NCBI RefSeq assembly: GCF_042237075.1
Contig: NZ_JBCGDC010000014.1
Coordinates: 1 to 64,000 of the forward strand
Direction: 5' to 3'
From: Polymorphospora lycopeni
GTDB lineage: Bacteria; Actinomycetota; Actinomycetes; Mycobacteriales; Micromonosporaceae
DNA: 64,000 nucleotides
Part shown: positions 1 through 8,333 of the stretch, one piece after another
How the letters are laid out: every line of letters begins with the position of its first letter
How positions within the stretch are numbered: the first letter of the stretch is position 1
The notes under the pieces: model-generated
Seen by the model: only the letters and a program-made list of their open reading frames with translations
The model's database searches: none
Told to the model about the DNA's origin: nothing
Position numbers and translations under genes: made by a program

Positions 1-386
1 GATGAGCTGCGAGCCCCTCACGCTCGGGTCGGCTCAGCCACGAACCCCGCCCAAGTTCGAAGAGCCTTCTTGATCTAGGCGTAGAGCACTTCGGGCCCAC
101 CAGTGGCCTTGTTGCTGGAGCCACCTTTCTACTGCTTGCCCTGTGGGAACGACGGCGCCAACGGATTGAGCATCACTCTGACACAACCATCGAATGTTCG
201 AACGTTGCCGAGGGAAACAGCACATGCCGGCGAGGCCGGCATGTGCTCCCTCGCACGGTCGATGCCGCACCAACGGCAACAGAGGCACCCGAACGCCTAC
301 ATGTTCAGGTGGAAATTTCAGCGTCTAGTGGAGCACTGAGCAGTAACCCATGCTTAGCCGAGCAGACCGACTCTCTTACTATTCGG
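1..386. other. Non-coding stretch at left edge
   Basis: No convincing gene is seen. The reading frames on both strands are short, have no ribosome binding site, and lack the GC-rich third positions of the neighbouring genes. The stretch is visibly more AT-rich than its surroundings. It holds one strong hairpin (219-247) and the 8-bp palindrome GTTCGAAC at 196-203. It lies downstream of the leftward ImmA-type protease gene, so part of it may be that operon's 3' end. Confidence 0.5.
219..247. terminator. Strong hairpin, probable terminator
   Basis: Positions 219-231 (AGCACATGCCGGC) and 235-247 form a perfect 13-bp inverted repeat with a 3-base loop. No T-run follows, which is common for actinobacterial terminators. 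It lies about 140 bp downstream of the stop codon of the leftward operon that ends at 387, so it could end that transcript or one entering from outside the window. A protein-binding palindrome is the alternative. Confidence 0.45.
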
Positions 387-1496
387 CTAGTTATTGAATA
401 ATAGTTCGGGTACGTGTTCGGTGGCGGCGTCGAAGACCGTACGGGCAAGTGCCGGTGGCAGCCCCGCCCGCGCCGCCAGGCTCTCGGCCGAGACCTTCTG
501 CCGTTCGAGCAGCTCGACGGCTCTGCCGAGCAGTGACGGCTGTTCGCGGGGGCCGAGGTCGCCCGGCTCGGGATATCCCCACTGGGCGAGCAGGCCCATC
601 CCCCGCCGGTAGGTGTGCTCCCGGTACACGCCCAGGTCGTGCCCCCGGTAGACCAGCGCCTTCAGACTGATCCCCCAGCGGCGCTTCAGCTCGTGCAGCC
701 GGTCGAAGTCGAGCCGGGCCGGCAGTTCCTCCGCCAGCACCTGGCTCGGGGCCAGGAACTCCGAGGCGAACGCGGTCGCCTCCCGTTCCAGAATCTGGCT
801 GCCCGGCTCGGCGTCATGGTGCAGCAGCAGGTGTCCCAGTTCGTGCGCGGCGTCCATCCTGGACCGAGCCTTGTCGTTCTTCGCCGGATTGAGGAAGACG
901 AACGGCCGCTGGCCGTACCAGTGCGAGAAAGCGTCGACGCGTTCGGACACGTCCGGCAGGGCCAGCACGATCACCCCGTACGCCTCCAGCAGCCGGACCA
1001 CGTGCGGCACCGGCGCGGCACCGAGGTCGAACGCCTCCCGGGCCGCCGCGGCCGCCGCCCGTACGTCCTCCGCCCGCGTCGGCTCCGGCAGGTCCAGGTG
1101 CGGCAGCCGCAGCGGGGGCAGCCGCAGGTGCCGGCCGACGACCTCGACGACGCGCCAGGCGATCTCGCCGAACGCCTCCGCCTGATCCCGCTCCGCCTGG
1201 CTGGTCGCCCGCAGGCTGCGGAAGTGCGCGTGCCCGGCCGTGGCCGGCGTCGGGATGCCGGCGGCGAAGAACTCGACCGGCATCCCCAGCGCCAGGGCCA
1301 GCCGGGCCAGCACCGCCGACGACGGGCGGGCCTGGCCGAGTTCGTACTGGCTGACCGCGGCCGCGGTGACGCCGATCTGCCGGGCCAGTTCGTTCTTGCG
1401 CATCCGTCGCCAGCGGCGGGCCAGCCCGAGGGCGTGCGGCTCGAACGCCGCGACGGCCACGGTGGCGGGTACCGGTGGTCGCGGTCCGTCCGTCAC
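387..1496 (-). CDS. XRE-family HTH / ImmA-IrrE metallopeptidase fusion
   Basis: A 369-residue protein with an N-terminal Cro/C1-type helix-turn-helix (about residues 30-75, with the ARQIGVTAAAVSQYE segment) followed by an ImmA/IrrE-family zinc peptidase domain with HELGH at 218-222. Proteins of this build usually act as stress- or conflict-responsive regulators, the protease part cleaving a partner repressor or toxin-linked protein. The GTG start at 1496 overlaps the stop of the upstream gene by 4 bases (GTGA), so the two are translationally coupled and probably functionally linked. The actual substrate cannot be read from sequence. The stop is TAG at 387-389. Confidence 0.85.
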   Translation of the reverse strand: MTDGPRPPVPATVAVAAFEPHALGLARRWRRMRKNELARQIGVTAAAVSQYELGQARPSSAVLARLALALGMPVEFFAAGIPTPATAGHAHFRSLRATSQAERDQAEAFGEIAWRVVEVVGRHLRLPPLRLPHLDLPEPTRAEDVRAAAAAAREAFDLGAAPVPHVVRLLEAYGVIVLALPDVSERVDAFSHWYGQRPFVFLNPAKNDKARSRMDAAHELGHLLLHHDAEPGSQILEREATAFASEFLAPSQVLAEELPARLDFDRLHELKRRWGISLKALVYRGHDLGVYREHTYRRGMGLLAQWGYPEPGDLGPREQPSLLGRAVELLERQKVSAESLAARAGLPPALARTVFDAATEHVPELLFNN

Positions 1497-2182
1497 GCCA
1501 GCCGACCGGCGGTACGGCCGGCCACGCCGGCCGGCCGCAGGGCCTCGATCGACAGCTCAGGGAGCGGCAGCTCGTCGTAGCTCTGCCCCGGCACCGCGTC
1601 CTGCGCGACGACGAGCGGCAGCGGGGTGCCGACGGTCGGGGCCTCGCCGAACCAGAGCGTCACCTCGAACCACGGCGAACCGCCGTCCCGGTTGTCTCTC
1701 GGCAGCCCGATGTACGCGGTCGCCTCTCCGGTCGTGATGTCCCCGGTGTGTGCGATGCGGATGTGCCGCTTCGGCGGGACCACCCCGGCGAACACCTCCG
1801 GGTTCTGTCCCTCGTCGTCGAAGGCGAGCTGCCGGTCGCGGCTGTTCTCCACCGCGCCGCCGAGCCGGACCTCGCTGCCCTCCCAGCGGATCGACTCGAT
1901 CCCGCCCTGCATGGAGTAGAGCCGGACGACGTATCCGGCGCAGAGGATCTCCAGCGAGTTGTCCTCCAGCCGGACCCGTACGCCGTCGACGCCGTCGAAG
2001 GTGGCCTTGCCGAGGTTGGCCAGGTTCCGCCATACGGTGGTGCCGAAGCTCATCGCGTCGTCGCCGAGTTCCGGCTCGTGCCGGTCGGCGGCTCGCCGGT
2101 ACACCTGGCGGATCAGTTCACCCAGTGGCTTGAGCACGCCCCTGTCGTCCAGTACCGCAACCGCGTCGCAAAGCAGACCCAT
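1493..2182 (-). CDS. Hypothetical protein coupled to ImmA-type regulator
   Basis: A 229-residue soluble protein starting MGLLCDAVAVLDD. The ATG at 2182 was chosen because earlier in-frame codons would run through the upstream kinase gene and read as non-coding composition. No signal peptide or membrane helix. The C-terminal half is rich in beta-prone and acidic segments, and no known catalytic motif is visible. I do not recognise the family. Its GTGA overlap with the XRE/ImmA gene suggests it is the partner (antitoxin, substrate or effector) of that regulator, which is inference from context only. Confidence 0.6.
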   Translation of the reverse strand: MGLLCDAVAVLDDRGVLKPLGELIRQVYRRAADRHEPELGDDAMSFGTTVWRNLANLGKATFDGVDGVRVRLEDNSLEILCAGYVVRLYSMQGGIESIRWEGSEVRLGGAVENSRDRQLAFDDEGQNPEVFAGVVPPKRHIRIAHTGDITTGEATAYIGLPRDNRDGGSPWFEVTLWFGEAPTVGTPLPLVVAQDAVPGQSYDELPLPELSIEALRPAGVAGRTAGRLA

Positions 2183-2243
2183 GGCGAGAAATCTAGCCGA
2201 TTCCCCAGTTGATGTTCCAGAAATCAAGCGGGCGACACGCCGT

Positions 2244-2693
2244 TCAGGAGGTCGTGGTGAGCAGCCGCTCGACGATGTCGGCCAGTTCCGTGACGGGACG
2301 GCGGCCGTCGAGTTCCATGCTGGCACCACGACGGAGCAAAGGCTCCACCTCACCCACGTAACGCTCGATCTCCGCCCGCTGCTCGGCCGTCTTCCCGTAC
2401 GGATTGCTCGCACGCGCCGCGACGCGGTCGAGAAGGACCTCGAGTGGTGCGGTCAGCAGGATGACGTGGTCGAACCGGTCGTAGAAGCGGCCCTGGTTCG
2501 CCACGGTTCCCGACACGACGACCTCGGCCCGCCCCGCGAGCAGAGCTGCCATACGCGGCTCGTCCCAGTCGCCGTCCGGCAGTGTCCAGTCGCTGTAGTC
2601 GGTGTCGACAACCTCGTGGCCGCGCCGCGACAGCTCAGCCAGCAGCGTGCTCTTGCCTGCGCCCGACATCCCTGTCACCAGCACCCGCGCCAC
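2244..2693 (-). CDS. AAA-type P-loop kinase-like protein
   Basis: A compact 149-residue P-loop protein. It opens MARVLVTGMSGAGKST, with Walker A GMSGAGKS at residues 8-15, then a nucleoside/adenylate-kinase-like body with an acidic VVDTDYSDW segment and a basic lid region (LLDRVAARASNPYG). This is the layout of small orphan AAA/shikimate-kinase-like phosphotransferases found in actinobacteria; the substrate is unknown. The 3' end of the upstream MFS gene overlaps its start by about 60 bp, and the XRE/ImmA pair follows 61 bp downstream on the same strand. Confidence 0.75.
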   Translation of the reverse strand: MARVLVTGMSGAGKSTLLAELSRRGHEVVDTDYSDWTLPDGDWDEPRMAALLAGRAEVVVSGTVANQGRFYDRFDHVILLTAPLEVLLDRVAARASNPYGKTAEQRAEIERYVGEVEPLLRRGASMELDGRRPVTELADIVERLLTTTS

Positions 2694-3988
2694 CCGGTGA
2701 CTCTACTGAGCCGCCGGCGGCGGCGCCCGGACCGTGGGCCCGGGTTCCGACCAGGGCGGCGACGGCAAGCATCAGCGCCGCACCGGCGACGAACGGCCCC
2801 GGCGCCCACACGAATGTCCGGACGGTTCCGGCGACGAGCGGGCCGGCGACCGAACCGATGCCGGCGAGCATCGCCGCCGCCCCCATGGCCAGCCCGACCG
2901 AGTCGGGGCCGGCGAGCCGGCTCATCTCGGCGACCGCGCACGGGAACAGGACCGAGGCACCCAGCGCCCAGGTCAGCGGCAGCACCGGAACCGCCCACCC
3001 GGCCGGCACCACCGGTGCCAGCAGCATCGACGCGGCGATCAGCGCCGCGCCGCCGACCATCAGCCGGGTTTCGCCGAACGTCCTGACCAGGCGGCCGAGC
3101 AGCAGGCCACGGACGACGACCGCGACCACGCCGCTGATCGCGATGATCACCCCGTACGTAACGGCGGTGATCGCCAGCCGGTCGGCGAGTTCGACCGGCA
3201 GGACCGTGGCGTATCCGGTGAAGCAGAGCCACCCGACGAGGATCGCGGTGGCGGTCCGGCGCAGCCGCCGCTGGCGCAGGGCCGTGACCATGGCGGTCAG
3301 CCGGCGCTGCCGGCCGGGTCGGGCGGTCAGCCGGCGCTGCCGGCCGGGTCGGGCGGCCGGCCGGCCGGGGCTCGGCGGCCGGCAGCAGGAAGACGGTGAG
3401 CAGCCAGGCGACCAGCGGTCCGGCCGCGGCCGTGAGCCCGACGGCGATGGTTCCGTACGACAGGACGAGGCCGCCCAGCGCCGGGCCGACGATGTTGCCG
3501 ACGCCCTGTGCGGCGGTAACCCGTCCGATGACGCCGGCCCGGTCGGCGTCGGCGACGATCCGGGCGGCGTGCGTCTGCGCGAGCAGCGCCACCGCCGCGC
3601 CGAGGCCGGCGACGACCCGGCCGACGAACAGGGTCGGATAGTTGGTGGAGAAGGCGAAGACGACATGGCCGGCGGCGGCGACGAGTGGTGCGACCAGGAG
3701 CAGCCGTCGGGTGCCGTACCGGTCGGCGAGGGCGCCCCAGACCGGGGCGGCGACCAGGGTGGCGACGCTGGCGGCGGCGAGCAGTGTGCCGAGCCCGAAC
3801 GCGCCGCCGTGCATCGCGATGACGATGAACGGCAGGGCGGGCAGGATCACGCCGATCGCGACGGCGTCGGCACCGGCGGCGGTGACAAGGACGCCGATGC
3901 CGGCCCGGCCGCGCCGCTCCGAGGTCGTCGCCGGCCCCCGGCCGCCGTGGCGGGCCGGTGCCGGCGGGGCGGCCACCTCGTCGGTCAC
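2635..3988 (-). pseudogene. MFS transporter with a frame break in the central loop
   Basis: Two adjacent frames together make one 12-helix major facilitator. The first frame, from a GTG at 3988 preceded by GCAGGAGG, encodes helices 1-6 (GVILPALPFIVIAMHGG, WGALADRYGTRRLLL). The second frame encodes helices 7-12 (ATAILVGWLCFTGYATVLPVE onwards) and ends at 2635. The change of frame needs one extra base to be skipped and falls in the loop between helices 6 and 7, where a 30-bp tandem repeat and a CCGG-rich run lie. Either the gene is a true frameshift mutant, or the repeat was misassembled, or a second protein starts at the ATG at 3291. Substrate unknown. Confidence 0.7.
3293..3352. repeat. 30-bp tandem duplication inside MFS gene
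   Basis: Two perfect copies of a 30-bp unit beginning GCGGTCAGCCGGCG (3293-3322 and 3323-3352), followed by a short partial copy and a CCGG-rich run to about 3370. On the coding (minus) strand each unit adds ten residues (PTRPAAPADR in the first frame). Thirty bases do not change the frame by themselves, yet the frame of the host gene changes in this neighbourhood. Confidence 0.9.
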
Positions 3989-4103
3989 GGACGCCTCCTG
4001 CGGGTCGAGGGTGGGCACGGCATCGAGCGACGTCACCAGGATCGCGGGCCCGGTGCGGCCGCGCCACCCGGTTTGTCGCGATCACGGAAGCTAAAGTGCC
4101 GGC

Positions 4104-4640
4104 ATGGGAGAACTGAGAACCCAACGACTGCTGCTACGGCACTGGCGCGACTCCGACCTGGACCCGTGGGCGGAAATGAACGCCGACCCGCAGGTGCGTG
4201 AGTTCTTCCCGAACGTGGAGACCCGCGAGAAGAGCACGGCCGCGGTGGCCCTCTTCCAGGCCGGCCTGGAAGAGCGCGGCTGGGGCTGGTGGGCGGTCGA
4301 GGTCGCCGCGACCGGTGAGTTCATCGGGTTCACCGGCCTGAACCCGATCCGTGCCAACATGCCGTTCACCGGCGTCGAGACCGGCTGGCGGCTGCGCCGT
4401 ACGGCGTGGGGACACGGATACGCCAGCGAGGCCGCCCGTGCCTGCCTGGCGTACGGGTTCGAGACCCTGGCCCTGCCGGAGATCGTGGCGTTCACCGCGG
4501 TCGGCAACCAGCGGTCGGAGGCCGTCATGCGGCGGATCGGGATGACCCGCGACCCCGACGGGGACTTCGACCACCCGAACATTCCCGACGGCCCGGTACG
4601 CCGCCACGTCCTCTACCGGATCGCCGCACCGGCCGGCTGA
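4104..4640 (+). CDS. GNAT family N-acetyltransferase, RimJ/RimL-like
   Basis: A 178-residue acetyltransferase of the RimJ/RimL/FR47 branch. It opens with the typical ELRTQRLLLRHWRDSDLD strand, and has the GFTGLNP core strand, a WRLRRTAWGHGYASEA acetyl-CoA pyrophosphate-binding segment, and a C-terminal NQRSEAVMRRIGM helix. It should transfer acetyl from acetyl-CoA to an amine, either a protein N-terminus or a small molecule; the substrate is not readable. A -10-like TAAAGT at 4092-4097 ends 6 bases before the ATG, so the message may be leaderless. It is divergent from the MFS gene. Confidence 0.85.
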   Translation: MGELRTQRLLLRHWRDSDLDPWAEMNADPQVREFFPNVETREKSTAAVALFQAGLEERGWGWWAVEVAATGEFIGFTGLNPIRANMPFTGVETGWRLRRTAWGHGYASEAARACLAYGFETLALPEIVAFTAVGNQRSEAVMRRIGMTRDPDGDFDHPNIPDGPVRRHVLYRIAAPAG

Positions 4641-4651
4641 CGGCACTCCGG

Positions 4652-4733
4652 CCGGTCACGGCCTATGTGGTCGGCTCGTCGGGCAGGCATCCGGCCCGGT
4701 CACAGCCTATGTGGCCGACTCGTCGGGCAGGCA
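4652..4733. repeat. 44-bp-period duplication at 3' end of MerR gene
   Basis: About 38 bases from 4652 (CCGGTCACGGCCTATGTGG) recur from 4696 with three mismatches. The right copy codes for the last residues of the MerR regulator (CLPDESAT) and its stop; the left copy is a non-translated echo of the same 3' end that would read CLPDEPTT. This is a small local tandem duplication lying between convergent genes. Confidence 0.8.
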
Positions 4734-5444
4734 CAGGAAAGCGTCGAGGCGGGCGGCGGCGGTCAGCATCGCCCGGCCCCGGCCGGCGAGCCGTCGCCGC
4801 CAGTCCGCGAGCGAACTGGCCAGCGGTTCGGCGCCACCGGCGCCGCGTACGTGTTCCAGCACCGTGGCGATGTGGGCCAGCGGATAGCCGCCCCGCCGCA
4901 ACAGGTGGGCGAGCTCGGCGTCGCGTACGTCGTCGGCCTGGTACACCCGGTGCCGGGTGGCCCGGTCCCGCTGCGGGGTGAGGATGCCGGCGCGTTCCCA
5001 CTTGCGCAGGGTCGCCGCGGTGACCCCGAGCCGGTGCGCGACCGCGCCGACCGGAAGCGGCCGGTCCGGGCGCCGCGCGGCCGGGGTGCCGACGAGTACG
5101 TCGATGGCGGCCTCGACTGAGTCGAGCGTTTCCCGGTCCCCAGCCAGCTGGGCGTGGCCGGCGTCGATCACCTGGAAGGCGGCGTCGAGGTCATCCCGGA
5201 GGACCGCCCGCATGATCGTTCCGGCGGTCGCGTACCCGTACGCCGGAATCAGCGCCAGATAGGCGCCGAGCGCGCCGGCGTGCACGGGCGTGTAGACGCG
5301 GTAGCCGCTCGGGGTACGGCGCGCGGCCGGGATCACCCCGGCGTGCTCGTAGTTGCGGACCGTCTGGGCCGAGATGCCGTACGCCCGCCCCAGATCGGCC
5401 GGGCGGCCGTGCCCCACGTTTTGAGACTTCAGCGGATCTCCCAA
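4707..5444 (-). CDS. MerR-family regulator with two HTH domains
   Basis: A 245-residue protein with two MerR-type winged helices. The first spans about residues 15-60 (YGISAQTVRNYEHAGVIP, then SGYRVYT) and the second about 125-195 (HRLGVTAATLRKWERAGIL, then RHRVYQADDVRD). Tandem MerR HTHs are known in actinobacterial regulators such as the TioE group. No metal-binding cysteine cluster is visible, so it probably senses a small organic ligand or a partner. It is divergent, across 53 bp, from the erythromycin-esterase-like gene and is its likely regulator. A GTG nine codons downstream is an alternative start. Confidence 0.85.
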   Translation of the reverse strand: MGDPLKSQNVGHGRPADLGRAYGISAQTVRNYEHAGVIPAARRTPSGYRVYTPVHAGALGAYLALIPAYGYATAGTIMRAVLRDDLDAAFQVIDAGHAQLAGDRETLDSVEAAIDVLVGTPAARRPDRPLPVGAVAHRLGVTAATLRKWERAGILTPQRDRATRHRVYQADDVRDAELAHLLRRGGYPLAHIATVLEHVRGAGGAEPLASSLADWRRRLAGRGRAMLTAAARLDAFLCLPDESAT

Positions 5445-5497
5445 GCCTGAGTCATCGGAAAAGTCTCGACAGCAGGTTCAAGGATACGGTCGAAGTC

Positions 5498-7132
5498 ATG
5501 GCTACCGACCTCCGGTCCTTCCTCGAATCCCGTACCCGCCCCGTCGAACTGCTCGCCCTGGGCGAGCCGACCCACGGGGAACCGGCCTTCCCACGCCTGC
5601 GCAACGGGGCGGTCAAGGTCCTCGCCGAGCTGGGTTTCCGATCCGTCGCCGTCGAATCCGACCGGGTCGCCGCGCTGGCCGTCGACGCCTACGTCCGGGG
5701 TGCCGGCGGGACCATCGACGACGTACTCGCCGACGGCTTCACCCACGGCCTGGGCGCCTGCGCCGCCACCCGCGAACTCGTGGAGTGGATGCGGACGTAC
5801 AACGGGTCGGTGCCGGCGGCGGAGCGGCTGGCGTTCCACGGCTTCGATCCGCCCCTGGAGATGACCCACGCCGTCGGGCCCGGCCCCTACCTGCGGCATC
5901 TTTGCGACTATCTCGTCAACCACCTCGGCACCGAGCCGCTGCCGGCCGGCGTCGACGACCTGGAGCGGCTGCTGGGCGACGACACCCGGTGGAGCGATCC
6001 GGCCGCGCTGATGGAGGCTGCGAAGTCGATCGGCCGGTCCGAGGCGGCCGGCACGCTGCGGATCCTCACCGACGACCTGCTCACCGCCCTGTACGCGCAC
6101 GCGCCCCGGCTGGTCGCCGCCTCGACCCGCGACGACTGGCGGTGTGCCCGGCTGCACGGCACGACCGCCCTCGGCCTGCTGCGCTACCACGCCGTCGCCG
6201 CCGACCCGGCACCAGCCGCCGACCGCACCTCCCGGCTGCTCGCCGTACGGGACGCCCTGATGGCCGAGAACCTGCTCGACATCCGTACGACGGAACAGGG
6301 CCGCGGCCCGACCCTGGTCTTCGCCAACAACCGCCACCTTCAACGGCACCCCAGCAGGTGGCGGCTCGCCGACATGGATCTCGAATGGTCCAGCGCCGGC
6401 TCGATCGTGTCGGCGCTGCGCGGCGACCGCTACGCCGTCGTCCTGGGCAGCCTCGGCGCCAGCGTCGCCCTGGGACTCGACGCACCGGCCGAGGACACGT
6501 ACGAGGGCAGGATCGGCGCCGCCACCGGGCAGGGTCCGCTCTTCGCCGCCGCCCCGCTGGCCGCGCTCGTCGAAGGCGCGCGGGTCCGCACCGACGTGAC
6601 GCCCGAGCAGGGATACTTCCCGCTCGACGCCGAGACGGTCTCGCACTGCGACGCGGTGTGGCACGTCGAGCGGTTCTCGCCGGCCGCGGCGGCCCTCGCC
6701 GCCCGGATCCTGGAGCTGCCCGACGTCGCCGAGACGCGGGCCGGCCCGGACCTCGGCGCACCCGAACTCGGCTGGGACGACCGGTTCTTCTTCGCCGGAC
6801 CGGACCGGCACCGGCCGTTCGCCACCATCGTCGCCCACGACATCCCCGGCTTCGACGACCGGTCGCGGCTGGACCGCGCCGGAGTGTTCCGGCTCAACAT
6901 CGAGGCGGGCCGCGACGAGTTCCGGCGGCTGTTCGGCTACGGACCCGAGCAGTTCACCGAACACCGGGACGCCATCGACTTCACCGCCGTGGACGTGATC
7001 GTGCCGCACCCGGCGTACGCGGTACAGGGCTGGGTGAGCGTCAGCAACCCCGGCCCCGGGACGTGGGCGGAGGTGGAACGGCTGCTGGCGTACGCCCACC
7101 GGCGCTCGGCCGAACGGAAACGGCGGCCCTGA
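5498..7132 (+). CDS. Erythromycin esterase-like protein fused to DUF6194
   Basis: A 544-residue two-domain protein. Residues 1 to about 425 are an erythromycin-esterase (EreA/EreB superfamily) domain with the GEPTHGE motif at 22-28 holding the expected catalytic histidine, and AVESD near residue 50. Family members hydrolyse macrolide lactones or related esters. Residues about 440-535 (ATIVAHDIPGFDDRS, FRLNIEAGR, VIVPHPAYAVQGWVSVSNPG) match the stand-alone DUF6194 family as I recall it. No signal peptide, so it is cytoplasmic. The fusion and the divergent tandem-HTH MerR gene suggest inducible detoxification; the real substrate is unknown. Confidence 0.85.
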   Translation: MATDLRSFLESRTRPVELLALGEPTHGEPAFPRLRNGAVKVLAELGFRSVAVESDRVAALAVDAYVRGAGGTIDDVLADGFTHGLGACAATRELVEWMRTYNGSVPAAERLAFHGFDPPLEMTHAVGPGPYLRHLCDYLVNHLGTEPLPAGVDDLERLLGDDTRWSDPAALMEAAKSIGRSEAAGTLRILTDDLLTALYAHAPRLVAASTRDDWRCARLHGTTALGLLRYHAVAADPAPAADRTSRLLAVRDALMAENLLDIRTTEQGRGPTLVFANNRHLQRHPSRWRLADMDLEWSSAGSIVSALRGDRYAVVLGSLGASVALGLDAPAEDTYEGRIGAATGQGPLFAAAPLAALVEGARVRTDVTPEQGYFPLDAETVSHCDAVWHVERFSPAAAALAARILELPDVAETRAGPDLGAPELGWDDRFFFAGPDRHRPFATIVAHDIPGFDDRSRLDRAGVFRLNIEAGRDEFRRLFGYGPEQFTEHRDAIDFTAVDVIVPHPAYAVQGWVSVSNPGPGTWAEVERLLAYAHRRSAERKRRP

Positions 7133-7162
7133 TCACGCCCACCGGGTGCGGCGGGCGCCCGG

Positions 7163-7504
7163 TCACAGCGGGGCGCCGCCGAACCCGATCTCGTTGCCGT
7201 CGGGGTCATGGAAGGTCGTCTTCCGTACGCCGTTGTCGTAGGTTTCCCGCTTCGCCGGCTCCAGTCCCCGCCCCTCTATCTCCGCCACGCGGGTGTCGAA
7301 GTCGTCGACGAAGAGGGTGTGCATGGCGTGGCCGGCGTGGTCGGGCCGCTGCTCGATGTACACGTACCGGTGTTCCGCGAGTTCCCAGACTGCTTCGATG
7401 TCATTGGGGAGGAATGTCGGTGGGGAGCCGAGCAGGCGCTCGTACCAGGCCAGCGACGCCGCGTAGTCGCTGACCGGTATTCCCGCGAACAAATCGACGG
7501 CCAT
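7163..7504 (-). CDS. VOC family (glyoxalase/dioxygenase-fold) protein
   Basis: A 113-residue single-domain vicinal-oxygen-chelate protein. It shows the usual opening (VDLFAGIPVSDYAASLAWYERLLG), the RYVYIEQRPDHAGHA strand and the C-terminal TTFHDPDGNEIGF motif with its metal-ligand glutamate. The fold is shared by glyoxalases, extradiol dioxygenases and bleomycin/fosfomycin resistance proteins. Short size and context do not decide the role. It lies convergent with the erythromycin-esterase-like gene, 30 bp away. Confidence 0.85.
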   Translation of the reverse strand: MAVDLFAGIPVSDYAASLAWYERLLGSPPTFLPNDIEAVWELAEHRYVYIEQRPDHAGHAMHTLFVDDFDTRVAEIEGRGLEPAKRETYDNGVRKTTFHDPDGNEIGFGGAPL

Positions 7505-7577
7505 GCCGGCATGCTAACCGCTGCGTCCGACACGCACCCGCGTACCGGTTCGGCCGGACCGGACCCCGACCCGGCTG

Positions 7578-8194
7578 TCAGCGGAATCCCGCGACCAGGA
7601 ACGCCCCGAACCCGATCACGGCCAAGGGCACAGCTGTGGCCAGGGCGACCGCCCCCCGCCGGTTCGTCCCGCCGACCAGGACGACGACCAAGACCCGAGT
7701 ACGACGTTGATCAGGGCGTTCCACAGCGGATCGATTCCGTAGCTCGGGTGTCCGATGTCCTTGGCCAGCAGTCCCGCCTCGGCGAAGAGCACCGCGCCCG
7801 GCAGCGCGGTCCCCACCAGCTGCCGCCAACCCGACCCGCGCGCCCACGTCCCAGCGAGGCCGAAGACGACCCCCGCGACGACACCGAAGGACATCCAGAG
7901 CAGCGACGTCGGCGCCCACAGCATGGCCAGGTCGTCGCCCTGGATCAGAGTCGCCGCAAGGTAGTAGCTGGGCACCGCGACGACGAGCCCGACGGCGGCG
8001 CCCAGCGCCGCGCGCAGCCAGCCCGACCGCACCCAGTAGCCGAAGCCGAAGGCCGCCACCGCCCACGCAGCGCTGGAGTTGCCCAGGTCGGCGAACGGGT
8101 ACGGCACCCACTTGATCCACACGAAGTCGAGGAACCCCAGCAGGAAGCCGCCCACCACCGCGGTGAGCGCCACACGACGATGATCAGGCCCCAT
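7578..8194 (-). pseudogene. DUF6518-like membrane protein with late frame break
   Basis: From the ATG at 8194 a multi-helix membrane protein is read (VALTAVVGGFLLGFLDFVW, ALGAAVGLVVAVPSYYLA and others) as far as NALINVVL near 7700. The frame then has to slip by one base, after which a last helix (AVPLAVIGFGAFLVAGFR) is read to the stop at 7578. In the uninterrupted frame the tail is serine/tryptophan-rich and unlike membrane protein sequence. The body resembles the DUF6518 family, an assignment from memory only. A missing base in the sequence or a genuine mutation fits equally. Function unknown. Confidence 0.55.
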
Positions 8195-8203
8195 AACCGG
8201 GGA

Positions 8204-8218
8204 GCATACCGGGTATGC
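8204..8218. promoter_or_regulatory. Perfect 7-1-7 palindrome upstream of membrane protein gene
   Basis: GCATACC-G-GGTATGC is a perfect palindrome ending 10 bp before the start codon of the leftward membrane protein gene (8194) and about 115 bp before the rightward gene at 8334. Symmetry and position fit an operator for a dimeric repressor. No regulator gene is adjacent. Confidence 0.45.
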
Positions 8219-8333
8219 ATCGCTGGTCAACGCGCGGTGCGGCGGCCGCCCCCTACCGGTGTCGGTCACATGCCTCGGCGATCACCGCTGGCGACGCTCG
8301 CTGCCAGGGGCCGAGATGGCAGGATGGCAGCCC

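Noticed and set aside
50..75. GTTCGAA resembling a tRNA T-loop near the left edge
   Set aside because: No acceptor, D-arm or anticodon stem can be drawn around it, so no tRNA is supported.
34..339. Short open frames on both strands at the left edge
   Set aside because: No ribosome binding site, poor third-position bias and no family resemblance; treated as non-coding.
5423..5467. GAGACTT...AAGTCTC inverted repeat between the MerR and esterase genes as the MerR operator
   Set aside because: The arms are only 7 bp and 31 bp apart, unlike the compact dyads MerR proteins bind within a 19-20 bp spacer; left unassigned.
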